This document shows positions 1 to 7,917 of a stretch of DNA of 26,174 nucleotides, piece by piece. The notes beneath the pieces were generated by a model. That model was not told where the DNA came from and made no database searches. It was given only the letters and a program-made list of their open reading frames with translations. How positions within the stretch are numbered: the first letter of the stretch is position 1; every line of letters starts with the position of its first letter. Origin of the DNA: Chloroflexota bacterium (GTDB lineage: Bacteria > Chloroflexota > Dehalococcoidia > SAR202 > UBA11138); the NCBI GenBank assembly GCA_022561955.1, contig JADFQF010000001.1, forward strand, positions 1-26,174, read 5' to 3'. Made by a program: the position numbers and the translations under genes.

Positions 1-369
1 CGTTCCGTGGATGCGAAACGTGGGACTGTCCGCAGAGGCGATGGGCTTGGGACGATTAATTACGAGTCTGGAGAGGTAATCGCCGGGAGAGATATTCATT
101 TAGGAGATGAAGGACGCCGGCGTTTCTAATATGAGAGGTCCCGGTCTAAAAACCAGATATCGCTTAGAACATACGATATGCTTTTGATAGACGCACGTGA
201 ATACGCCAAGGTAATCTTAAGCATGAAAGAAACAGCTTAGCGTCTAAAATCCACAGGCGCAGCCCCTATTGCTCGCACTGAAGTTGGACAAAAAGCCAAG
301 CCTTCGCGCGGTCATTTCTACCCCCCGAGCCGGTTCGCTGCGCTACAGGTATGGCCGGCGTCCCTTCCG
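1..369. other. No supported gene; possible tail of an upstream ORF
   Basis: Frame 1 of the plus strand is open from the window edge to a TAA at 127-129 (42 codons), so it could be the 3' end of a gene starting outside the window. The peptide is short and charged and I do not recognise it. A shorter open stretch in frame 2 ends at TAA 77-79, so the frame choice is uncertain. From 130 to 369 I see no convincing coding sequence, tRNA or clear terminator for the minus-strand gene that ends at 370. Confidence 0.3.
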
Positions 370-1932
370 TCACCTCCCCAATGCCCTCCCTGGCAGCGCG
401 CCCGTGTGCTCGCCGTCGTCGATTACGACCGTGCCGTTGACGATCACGTACGGTATGCCGATGGGGAACTGCTTGGGCTCGGTGCGCGTCGCCGGCGCTC
501 TGACGTTGTTTGCGCTAAAGACGGTTATGTCGGCCTTCATGCCGTCGCGAAGAATCCCGCGATCGTGGAGGCCAAGACGCTGCGCCGGGAACGACGTCAT
601 CTTGCGGATGGCGTTGGGCAGCGACATCTGGTTCTCCTCGCGCACGTACTCAGAGAGGATGACGGGGAAGCAGCCGTAGGTGCGGGGGCTGGGGAAGTCG
701 CCGAGAAGCACTGCGTCGCTGCCGACCATGGAGAGCGGGTGGGTCACGAAGGCGGGGAGCGAGTTGCCGTTCGCGCCCATGGATATGTAGCAGGTCTGCA
801 GGTCCTCCTCCAGCAGCAGGTCGCAGATCGTGTCTACCGGGTGCTGTTTGCGCATCTCCGCTATGGACGCGATGGAGTGGCCCTCGTACTGGTGGTTCTG
901 CGGCTGCTTGAAATAGGTCAGCCAGACCTCGTGCCAGGACGTACCGCGGGGCACGACCTCCTTCTTGAGACGCTCGCGCCCCTCGTCCGAGGCCAGGACC
1001 TCCTTTAGCTTGCCGATGCCGCCTATGTGCGCCCAGTCCGGCACCATGATGAGCAGACGCGTGCTGCCGTAAATGTATGGATAGCTGTCGAAGGTAACGT
1101 CCTGGCCGGAGCCGGCGGCGTCTTCGACCAGCCTCAACAGGCCGCGGCCACCCCCGGTGCTGGGCGCTCGTTGATAGAAGTGCGTGATGTGCACCGGGAT
1201 GCCGCTGCGGGTCCCGATCTCCAGCGCTTCCTTGAAGGGGTCGAGGTACATGTCTCCCAGGTGGTAGCGCACGTGGGTATGATATATGCCGCCCATATCC
1301 ACGACCTGGCTGGACAGCTCCACGAGCTCGTCGGTGTCGGCGAAGCTGCCGGGAGGGTAGTCCAGTCCCGTCGAAAGACCGACTGCTCCCTCCTCCATCG
1401 CCTCTCGTATGATTGCCTTCATGTTTGCGATGTCGGCCTTGGTGGCGGGCCTGTCGTCCCAGCCTATTACGTTGATTCGCACTGGTGAGTTGCCCAGGAT
1501 ATAGGCGATATTCACTGCCGCCTTGCGGTCGAACATCTCCAGGTATTGCTCGACGGTCGACCATCTTCCCGGCAGCGGGGGATTGCCGTCTAGTCCTGAG
1601 TTGAGCTCAACGAAGGCGAGGAAATCGTCGTGGGAGCGAAAGGGGGCGTACGAGTTTCCGTCAACGCCGATTAGCTCGGTCGTGATGCCCTGGCGGACCT
1701 TTGGATGGTGCTCGGGCTCGGATAAGATGACGAGGCCCGCGTGAGAGTGCATGTCGATGAAGCCCGGCGAGACGACGTGGTCGGCGGCATCGATCGTCCG
1801 AGCGGCCTCCACCGAGGCGGTGCCGCCCCTGAACATCCGTATCGTATCCCCCTCGACGCCGACTGACCCGTAAAAACCCGGGCTCCCAGTGCCGTCCAGG
1901 ATGTAGCCGTTCGTGATGAGTAGATCGAGCAT
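370..1932 (-). CDS. N-acyl-D-amino-acid deacylase (D-aminoacylase)-type amidohydrolase
   Basis: A 520-residue metal-dependent amidohydrolase of the D-aminoacylase family, which hydrolyses N-acyl-D-amino acids or related amides, probably in the cytosol (no signal peptide). The N-terminal beta-sandwich leads into the metal motif SPGFIDMHSH (H62, H64), followed by the HTH and HITH metal/active-site segments and the C-terminal stretch FPAQRLGLHDRG typical of the family. The active-site Asp region is GSDAVLLGDFPSPRTYG. Where classical D-aminoacylases have a metal-binding Cys in a GNCG motif, this protein reads GVDGNSYAPF (Asp at 90), so it belongs to a variant subgroup and the substrate is uncertain. 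The ATG at 1932 is supported by GGAGG (1942-1946) nine bases upstream. It is transcribed divergently from prfB. Dihydropyrimidinase-like activity is an alternative but less likely. Confidence 0.85.
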   Translation of the reverse strand: MLDLLITNGYILDGTGSPGFYGSVGVEGDTIRMFRGGTASVEAARTIDAADHVVSPGFIDMHSHAGLVILSEPEHHPKVRQGITTELIGVDGNSYAPFRSHDDFLAFVELNSGLDGNPPLPGRWSTVEQYLEMFDRKAAVNIAYILGNSPVRINVIGWDDRPATKADIANMKAIIREAMEEGAVGLSTGLDYPPGSFADTDELVELSSQVVDMGGIYHTHVRYHLGDMYLDPFKEALEIGTRSGIPVHITHFYQRAPSTGGGRGLLRLVEDAAGSGQDVTFDSYPYIYGSTRLLIMVPDWAHIGGIGKLKEVLASDEGRERLKKEVVPRGTSWHEVWLTYFKQPQNHQYEGHSIASIAEMRKQHPVDTICDLLLEEDLQTCYISMGANGNSLPAFVTHPLSMVGSDAVLLGDFPSPRTYGCFPVILSEYVREENQMSLPNAIRKMTSFPAQRLGLHDRGILRDGMKADITVFSANNVRAPATRTEPKQFPIGIPYVIVNGTVVIDDGEHTGALPGRALGR

Positions 1933-2010
1933 TTTGGGCGACCTCCGAGGCTATTTTCGAGTTATCGGCAACCGCCCCGGTGTGAAAAACGTGGAGTCGA
2001 CGATGGTCGG

Positions 2011-2039
2011 ATTGTACACTCTCGCCGCCGCGCAGCCAA
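2011..2039 (-). promoter_or_regulatory. Candidate sigma70 promoter of the amidohydrolase gene
   Basis: On the minus strand a -35-like TTGGCT (2034-2039) and a -10-like TACAAT (2011-2016) are separated by 17 bases. Transcription would start near 2005, giving a leader of roughly 70 bases before the ATG at 1932. This is a visual match to the consensus only. Confidence 0.4.
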
Positions 2040-2100
2040 CAAAGGCGTAGAGTAGGCCGAAACAGGGTCGGCGGCGCCCTTCCCGTTTTTCGATACGGCT

Positions 2101-2109
2101 TGCTATAAT
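2101..2109 (+). promoter_or_regulatory. Extended -10 promoter candidate for prfB
   Basis: TGC followed by a perfect TATAAT (2104-2109) forms an extended -10 element; no good -35 is seen at the usual spacing, which extended -10 promoters tolerate. The start site would be near 2116, leaving about 136 bases of leader before the prfB ATG. It lies back to back with the amidohydrolase promoter candidate. Confidence 0.5.
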
Positions 2110-2251
2110 TCCGTATAAGGCATTATCTTTCGAATCAGGCACTGGCCCCGCGGGCTGCTTACGGATGGATGCGGCTATGAGAGCGGCCGATTAGTCGTCC
2201 GCGCTAAGGTCAGGAGACCAAAATCCGCCTTACAGGAGAGGTCGTAATATC

Positions 2252-3356
2252 ATGCAGGAGATAAAGGCTGCCATCATGTTGCTTGCTAGCAAGATCGCCG
2301 ACATAATGGTGCGTCTTTGACCTCTCTTCCAAGGAGAAGCAGATAGAAGGGCTGGAAAAGAAGGCGTCCGATCCATCTTTTTGGGGAGTCCCGTCGGAGG
2401 CCCAAAAGACGATGAGGAAGATGGCGACGCTGAAGACTGAGGTGGATGCGTGGAGGGGCCTCGACGAGAAGGTCACCTCGCTAGGGGACCTGGTGGAGCT
2501 CGCCATGGAAGAGAAGGACAACTCTCTGCTGGAGACGTTCGTTGACGAAGTGGCGGAGATCCAGTCTACGCTGGACGATCTCGAGTTCAAGCTCGTGCTC
2601 TCCGGGCCCTACGACAACCGAAATGCCATCATCGCGCTGCACTCCGGAGCGGGCGGCGTGGAGTCGCAGGACTGGACCAGCATGCTGATGCGAATGTACC
2701 TGCGCTGGGCGGAGCGTCGCGGCTTCAAGAGCGAGATACTCGATGTTTCCACGGGAGAGGAGGCGGGCATCAAGAGCGCCGTCATCCAGATCACCGGCGA
2801 CTATGCTTACGGCTACACCAAGGCCGAGCGAGGGGTTCACCGACTCGTTCGCCTTTCTCCCTTCGACGGCGACCACGCCCGCCATACCTCCTTTGCCCTG
2901 TTAGAGGTGCTTCCCGAGGTCGAGGAGGGCGTTGACGTGACCATCAACCCGGACGACATCAGGATAGATGTCTTCCGCGCGGGTGGTGCGGGAGGGCAGA
3001 GCGTCCAGAAGAACTCCACGGCAGTCAGAATCACCCATATTCCCACCGGCATACGGGTAAACTGCCAGAACGAGCGCTCTCAGCACCAGAACAAGGAGAT
3101 CGCCATGAGAATACTTCTGGCGCGCCTTGTGGAACGCGAGACGGAAGAGAAGGCCAAGCAGATTGCGAAGCTCAAGGGCGAGCACATTTCTCCCGAGTGG
3201 GGAAACCAGATACGAAGCTACGTAATCCACCCCTACAGGATGGTCAAGGACCACCGGACCGGGTACGAAACCTCCGACGCCGACGCCGTTCTGGACGGCG
3301 ATATCGACGGGTTCATAAAGGCCTATCTCACCTCAACGGTTGGGACGAAGCCATAG
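2252..3356 (+). CDS. prfB: Peptide chain release factor 2 (programmed +1 frameshift)
   Basis: RF2 recognises UAA and UGA stop codons and triggers peptide release on the ribosome. The gene is split: 22 codons from ATG 2252 end at an in-frame TGA (2318-2320); a +1 shift at CTT-T continues at GAC 2319 to the stop at 3354-3356, giving 367 residues, close to the 365 of E. coli RF2. Visible motifs are the stop-codon discriminator SPF at about residues 202-204 and the catalytic GGQ at about 247-249, both almost exactly where E. coli RF2 has them. A ribosome-binding site AGGAGAG lies about 11 bases before the start. A start at 2412 would lose the N-terminal domain and is rejected. RF2 autoregulation through this frameshift is known in many bacteria: low RF2 favours shifting. 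Confidence 0.96.
2308..2321 (+). promoter_or_regulatory. prfB +1 programmed frameshift site
   Basis: An internal Shine-Dalgarno-like GGTG (2308-2311) is followed by exactly three bases (CGT) and the slippery CTT TGA C (2315-2321). The E. coli prfB site has the same geometry: an SD-like block, three bases, then CUU UGA C. The downstream +1 frame encodes the RF2 body without interruption. Confidence 0.93.
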
Positions 3357-3471
3357 GTTGTGGCCCGGCCAGGCCCAAAAACATGTGTTAACGACCGTCC
3401 ACTGTGGCCAAATCAAAGATGTGTGCACGGCATCAAAATTGGAAGATTAGGATTTTAGGGTGGTGTAAACA

Positions 3472-5199
3472 ATGCGGAAAAAGTGGTTAGTAACGCCATT
3501 TGTTCTAATCGCCCTCGCTGCGATCGCTTGCGGCGAGGCCGTATCCCCGGGGCCGGATAACCCACAAGAGCCTGCCGCCGCACCTGCTGCCGCGGCCGTC
3601 GAGACTCCGCAGGCATCTCCAACCGCAGAGGCCTCTCAGGCTCCTGCTCCTGCTACGAAGGAGCCACAAGCCGCCGCGGCGCCATCCGGTACGGGCCGGA
3701 CCGGCGGCATATTCCGCAGGATGTGGGCCGACCCACCGACGCTGGACCCTCATCTGACGTCGGACACCACCTCGGCGGGCATCGTGGTGGAGGTGTTCAG
3801 CGGTCTCATCACCTTGGACACCGACCTCTCCTTGCAACCGGATATCGCTGAGAGGTGGGAGATCAGCGAAGACGGGACGGTGTACACCTTCTTCCTGAGA
3901 AAGAATGCAAAATTCCACGACGGCAAGCCCATAACCGCGCAAGACTTCGTCTGGTCGCTGAATCGCGCCGCGAGCCCAAGCATCGCCTCCCCCGTTGCCT
4001 CGACGTACCTCAACGACATCGTCGGGGTTAATGAGGTGCTTTCGGGCGAGGCTACCCGCATCAGCGGAGTGAAGGCCATCGATGAGAATACCCTCCAGAT
4101 AACGATAGACGCTCCCAAGGCATATTTCCTCGCAAAGCTGACTTATCCCACGGCCTTCGTACTCGATAGAGAAAATGTTGAGTCCGCCGAAGACTGGAGG
4201 GACAATCCCAACGGGTCGGGCCCATTCAGGCTGAAAGAGTACAAGGTCGGGGAGCGGATAATCCTGGAACGCAACGAGCTCTTCTACCTCGAACCCGCGA
4301 AGCTAGATCAGGTATTCATGAACCTTGCCGGTGGCCAGGCCATGGCCATGTACGAAAACGATGAGATAGATATAACCGGCGTGGGCCTGTTTGACCTGGA
4401 GAGGCTGCGAGACCCCAGCGAACCCTTGAGCAGCGACCTCAAGGTGGCGCCACCGGGTTTCAGCGTCACATATATCGGCTTCAACCCCAACGAGCCGCCC
4501 TTCGACGATCTGAATTTCAGGCTGGCGCTGAATCACGCAATCGACAAGGAGCTGATCGCGGAGGAGGTGCTGGCCGGACTGCGCGTGCCGGCTTACGGAG
4601 TCCTACCTCCGGGCTTTCCCGGATTCGATCCTACGATAAAGGGCCTTCGGTTCGACCCCGAAAAGGCTGTGAGGCTGCTGGAAGAGTCGAACTACGCCGA
4701 CCCGGACACGAGGCCCCGTATCGTGATAACCGTGCCGGGTACCGGAGGCAACATCGGTCTGGACATGGAAGTAATACTGGAGATGTGGCGCCAAAACCTG
4801 GGCGTCGAAGTCGAGATTCAGCAGGTTGAATGGGCGACCTTCCTTCAAGACCTCAATCGAAAGCGGTTCCAGGCCTTCGCGGGACTGGCGTGGCAGGCCG
4901 ACTACCCAGACCCTCAAGACTTCCTGGATATCCTGTTCCACACCGACAGCGATACCAATCACGGCGGCTACAGCAATCCCAAAGTAGACGCCTTGCTGGA
5001 GGAGGCGAGAATAGAAAGGGACGTTCAGAAGCGATTCGACCTGTACAATCAGGCGGAACGGACTATTATAAATGACGCCGCCTGGGTGCCGCTCTGGTAC
5101 ACGGGCGAAAGATACCTTCTTCTTAAGCCCTACATCAAAGACTACGCCCTGACGCCCATGACGGTGCCCAAACTGAGGAAGGTTTACATAGAAGAGTAG
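3472..5199 (+). CDS. Peptide/nickel-type ABC transporter substrate-binding lipoprotein
   Basis: A 575-residue extracytoplasmic binding protein of the SBP_bac_5 (OppA/DppA) family, which captures oligopeptides or similar solutes and delivers them to the two permeases encoded just downstream. The N-terminus is a lipoprotein signal: basic start, hydrophobic core, lipobox ending in Cys20 (AAIAC). A Pro/Ala-rich spacer (about residues 25-70) follows, then the binding fold from the segment containing LDPHLTSD to the C-terminus, including the family-typical WEISEDGTVYTFFLRKNAKF and NGSGPF regions. The start is backed by AGGGTGGTG about 8 bases upstream of ATG. It is separated from the first permease by 219 bases containing a hairpin, consistent with higher expression of the binding protein. 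The substrate cannot be read from sequence. Confidence 0.93.
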   Translation: MRKKWLVTPFVLIALAAIACGEAVSPGPDNPQEPAAAPAAAAVETPQASPTAEASQAPAPATKEPQAAAAPSGTGRTGGIFRRMWADPPTLDPHLTSDTTSAGIVVEVFSGLITLDTDLSLQPDIAERWEISEDGTVYTFFLRKNAKFHDGKPITAQDFVWSLNRAASPSIASPVASTYLNDIVGVNEVLSGEATRISGVKAIDENTLQITIDAPKAYFLAKLTYPTAFVLDRENVESAEDWRDNPNGSGPFRLKEYKVGERIILERNELFYLEPAKLDQVFMNLAGGQAMAMYENDEIDITGVGLFDLERLRDPSEPLSSDLKVAPPGFSVTYIGFNPNEPPFDDLNFRLALNHAIDKELIAEEVLAGLRVPAYGVLPPGFPGFDPTIKGLRFDPEKAVRLLEESNYADPDTRPRIVITVPGTGGNIGLDMEVILEMWRQNLGVEVEIQQVEWATFLQDLNRKRFQAFAGLAWQADYPDPQDFLDILFHTDSDTNHGGYSNPKVDALLEEARIERDVQKRFDLYNQAERTIINDAAWVPLWYTGERYLLLKPYIKDYALTPMTVPKLRKVYIEE

Positions 5200-5238
5200 C
5201 GGCTTCAGAGGGTGCACCGGAACGCCAAAGTCGTGGTT

Positions 5239-5255
5239 CCGCGTAGAATACGCGG
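5239..5255 (+). other. Intercistronic hairpin between binding protein and permease genes
   Basis: CCGCGTA, loop GAA, TACGCGG: a perfect 7-bp GC-rich stem located 40 bases after the binding-protein stop. No T-run follows, so it is not a typical intrinsic terminator. A 3' mRNA-stabilising or partially attenuating role is plausible because binding proteins are commonly made in excess over permeases; that role is inference. Confidence 0.45.
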
Positions 5256-5418
5256 CTTCGGGCCGAAAAATAAACGTGCCGCATATCGATATTGGGCCTG
5301 CCGTAAGAGAAATTGCCCTCGCCGTTGAGCAATTCTTGAAAAGCGGTCGTCCTTGCCCGAGAGTGCGCCTGAAGGTACAAGGACAGTGTCGACGATCGAC
5401 GGGTAGCGAGGTTAATTA

Positions 5419-6348
5419 ATGTCGGTCTACATCGCTCGTAGACTATTATGGGTCCCATTCCTGCTCCTGGCCGCCTCGATGGTGACCTTCACATTGGGCC
5501 GTTTCGGTCCCGGCGATCCGGTCGAGGTGATCCTGGGCGTGCGCTATGACGAAGTGGCCGCGGACAACATCAGGGAGCAGCTCGGGTTAAATCGACCCTT
5601 CGCGGTCCAGTACGGCACCTACGTCTGGGGAGCGCTCCACGGGGACTTTGGGGAAAGCTACAGGCATCGAGGCCGCTCCGTCCTCTCCCTGTTGGCACCC
5701 AAGATATGGGTCTCATTTCAGGTGAACCTCGTGGCCCTGATCGTAAGCCTGGGGATAGGCCTGCCGCTCGGCTTCTGGATAGCTCATCGTCAAGGCCGGT
5801 GGGAAGACCCGACCAGCGTGGCCGTCGCCCTCATGCTGATGTCCATACCCATCATGGTGAGCATACCCTTGGTTCTGTGGGGACTCTGCCTAAAACTGGA
5901 TGTCGTCCCCTGTTCGGGATGGGGCGGCTTCTTCGATCCCAGGATGATCGTCCCGGCCATAACCATGGGCATTCCAGGTGTCGCCGGTCTTGCCAGGCTG
6001 ATGCGCGCGAGCACCCTGGAGGTGCTGGGCCAGGACTTCATCAGGACGGCCAAGGCGAAGGGTCTCTCGGCCTTTACCGTGGACACTCGTCACATATTCA
6101 AGAATGCCATGATCCCCATCGTGACTATCCTGGCCTTTTCACTGGCCGGCATGCTGAGCACCAGCTTCATCGTAGAGACGATACTGGGCATACCCGGAAT
6201 TGGCCAGTTCACCGTCGACTCCATATTCAACAGGGACTATCCCGTGATCATGGCGGTAGTCCTCTTAGGCGCCGCCGCATTTGTGGTCGCAAACCTGATT
6301 GCAGACATCACGTACTCATTCATCGACCCGCGAATTCGCTACCAGTAA
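5419..6348 (+). CDS. ABC transporter permease, DppB/OppB type
   Basis: A 309-residue inner-membrane permease of the binding-protein-dependent transport family. The N-terminus (IARRLLWVPFLLLAASMVTF) is the first membrane helix, followed by the conserved N-terminal segment GPGDPVEVILG and several hydrophobic helices. The cytoplasmic EAA loop, which docks the ATPase, is visible around residues 195-222 (RASTLEVLGQDFIRTAKAKG). The C-terminus ends in the typical DPRIRYQ. It pairs with the OppC-like gene 16 bases downstream. The ATG at 5419 follows GCGAGGT (5406-5412). The partner binding protein is encoded upstream; no ATPase genes lie nearby. Confidence 0.93.
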   Translation: MSVYIARRLLWVPFLLLAASMVTFTLGRFGPGDPVEVILGVRYDEVAADNIREQLGLNRPFAVQYGTYVWGALHGDFGESYRHRGRSVLSLLAPKIWVSFQVNLVALIVSLGIGLPLGFWIAHRQGRWEDPTSVAVALMLMSIPIMVSIPLVLWGLCLKLDVVPCSGWGGFFDPRMIVPAITMGIPGVAGLARLMRASTLEVLGQDFIRTAKAKGLSAFTVDTRHIFKNAMIPIVTILAFSLAGMLSTSFIVETILGIPGIGQFTVDSIFNRDYPVIMAVVLLGAAAFVVANLIADITYSFIDPRIRYQ

Positions 6349-6364
6349 ACGGGATACCGACGAA

Positions 6365-7330
6365 ATGGCGCTTACCGAAGTTGGATTACGGCAAGAGGCA
6401 GGGACCAAGGCGAAGGGACATCTCGCCCGGGCCCTCTCCAGGCTCGTGCGCAAGAAGATCGCGATGGTCTCCGTCGTCATTCTGATCATAGTGTACGGAG
6501 CGGGCATTCTGGCGCCGGTCATCTCTCCATACGATTACACCGCTCAGGACTACACTCAGATCAGAAAGCCGCCGAGCCTCGAGCACATGGCCGGCACCGA
6601 CTTCGCCGGGCGCGATGTGTTTACTCGGGTATTATGGGGCATTCAGAACACGGTCATTATCACCGTCGTAGTCATGGCGACGGGCGGTCTCTTTATCGGT
6701 GTGGCCCTCGGTCTCATTTCCGGCTATTTTGGTAAGCGCATCGACTCCCTTATCATGCGCACCGGGGAGGTCTTTGCGTCTTTTCCGGACATCCTGCTAA
6801 TGATTCTGTTGGCCGCGACCCTCAGGCCGAGGTTCCTCGAGTGGGCCAGATGGTTTGAGGACAACACGGCTTTGGACGGTCTCGTGCGTTCGGGGATCGT
6901 GGATTACGTAGTAGTGTCCCTGGCCCTGGTGTCTTTCGGCTGGATTGGCATGGCGCGCCTGGTCAGGGGTCAGGTGCTTTACCTGAAGGAGACGCAGCAC
7001 GTGGATGCGGCCAGGGCGATCGGCGCCTCGACCCCGCGCATCTTGTTCATGCACCTGCTTCCCAATGCGATCAGCCCGATCGTCGTGACCGTCACGATGG
7101 GAATGGGAGTGCTGATCGGCACCGAGATCATTCTGAGCTGGCTGGGCCTGGGAATTCAACCACCACGGCCCAGCCTTGGCAGGATGCTCCTGGAATCGGG
7201 GAATATTGGCGCGCTCAGGGAGGTCCCATGGCTCCTGCTGGCGCCCGGGCTAGTGGCGTGGACTCTCGTGCTCGCCTGGAACCTTCTGGGCGATGCGCTT
7301 AACGACGTGCTGAACCCCCGCACACGTTAG
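6365..7330 (+). CDS. ABC transporter permease, DppC/OppC type
   Basis: A 321-residue second permease half. A cytoplasmic N-terminal stretch leads to the first helix (about residues 37-58) and the OppC_N-like region ending in PPSLEHMAGTDFAGRDVFTR, which is characteristic of the DppC/OppC branch. The EAA loop is around residues 212-240 (VDAARAIGASTPRILFMHLL), and the C-terminus GDALNDVLNPR is the family signature. I chose ATG 6365, 16 bases after the previous stop; the frame is also open from 6299, but that start would overlap the upstream gene by 50 bases and add an unconserved leader. The ribosome-binding site is weak, so translation may be coupled to the upstream permease. The expected oppD/oppF-type ATPases do not follow. 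Confidence 0.93.
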   Translation: MALTEVGLRQEAGTKAKGHLARALSRLVRKKIAMVSVVILIIVYGAGILAPVISPYDYTAQDYTQIRKPPSLEHMAGTDFAGRDVFTRVLWGIQNTVIITVVVMATGGLFIGVALGLISGYFGKRIDSLIMRTGEVFASFPDILLMILLAATLRPRFLEWARWFEDNTALDGLVRSGIVDYVVVSLALVSFGWIGMARLVRGQVLYLKETQHVDAARAIGASTPRILFMHLLPNAISPIVVTVTMGMGVLIGTEIILSWLGLGIQPPRPSLGRMLLESGNIGALREVPWLLLAPGLVAWTLVLAWNLLGDALNDVLNPRTR

Positions 7331-7917
7331 ACTCAGCACTTTGCCTGGGCCGTTGGCGGCTACGAAAACCGCGAGCCTAGCTCCGCGGGACTACTGAAAT
7401 CGTAACCGTTTCAACCGGGCTTAATTACCGACCATTCCTCTAGTCCCCCCCATGAATTGGCCGCCTGGTCGCTACGAATTCGACAACCCGACCACTCTCA
7501 TCCTGCGAATACTTCCAATCCATTACAGGTTAGCGCCCATCCCGAACTGGTACATTCACTGAGCAACAGGTGTACGTTACCCTCTTGGGCTGTCCTCTTT
7601 ACGCTGATAAATTCATGAGTAGGGTACGAGGATAGAACACCTCGTAGCGCGAAGGTTTCGGCGCAGACGTCTGTGATGTGGATGATGTGAGGAAGGGGGT
7701 GACGAATGCCGCCGACGTTGACGAGCAATAGCCCGGTACATCGCCGGCGCGGCATCAGATAGTCCTCTGGGTTCTTGCGTGGGCGAGCTCGGCTTTAGGC
7801 CGGCGGCACCGGGAAATGTGCTCTCCTATGCGTCTTGCAGCGTTGTTGAAATCCAACGCCGCAGCGCCGTGGCGAAAGTTATAAACAGAAACGCCGCGAG
7901 CCCGGGAGGATAATTAG
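7331..7917. other. 587-bp intergenic region before the che operon
   Basis: No gene is supported. An 85-codon minus-strand frame (7498-7755) lacks recognisable features and a good ribosome-binding site. A short hairpin CCGCG...CGCGG sits soon after the permease stop but has no T-run. The region presumably carries the promoter of the che operon: TATAAA at 7880-7885 is a possible -10, without a convincing -35 at normal spacing. Confidence 0.4.

Noticed and set aside
650..1564. 304-codon minus-strand frame rich in Arg and Gly
   Set aside because: An alternate frame within the amidohydrolase; its composition is typical of a shifted frame in GC-rich coding DNA.
1951..2142. 63-codon minus-strand frame between the amidohydrolase and prfB
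   Set aside because: It overlaps both promoter candidates of the divergent pair and has no recognisable features.
2412..3356. RF2 starting at the ATG 2412
   Set aside because: The conserved N-terminal segment is encoded upstream across the frameshift site; starting at 2412 would remove it.
7498..7755. 85-codon minus-strand reading frame in the gap before cheA
   Set aside because: No ribosome-binding site, motif or composition supporting a protein; probably chance.
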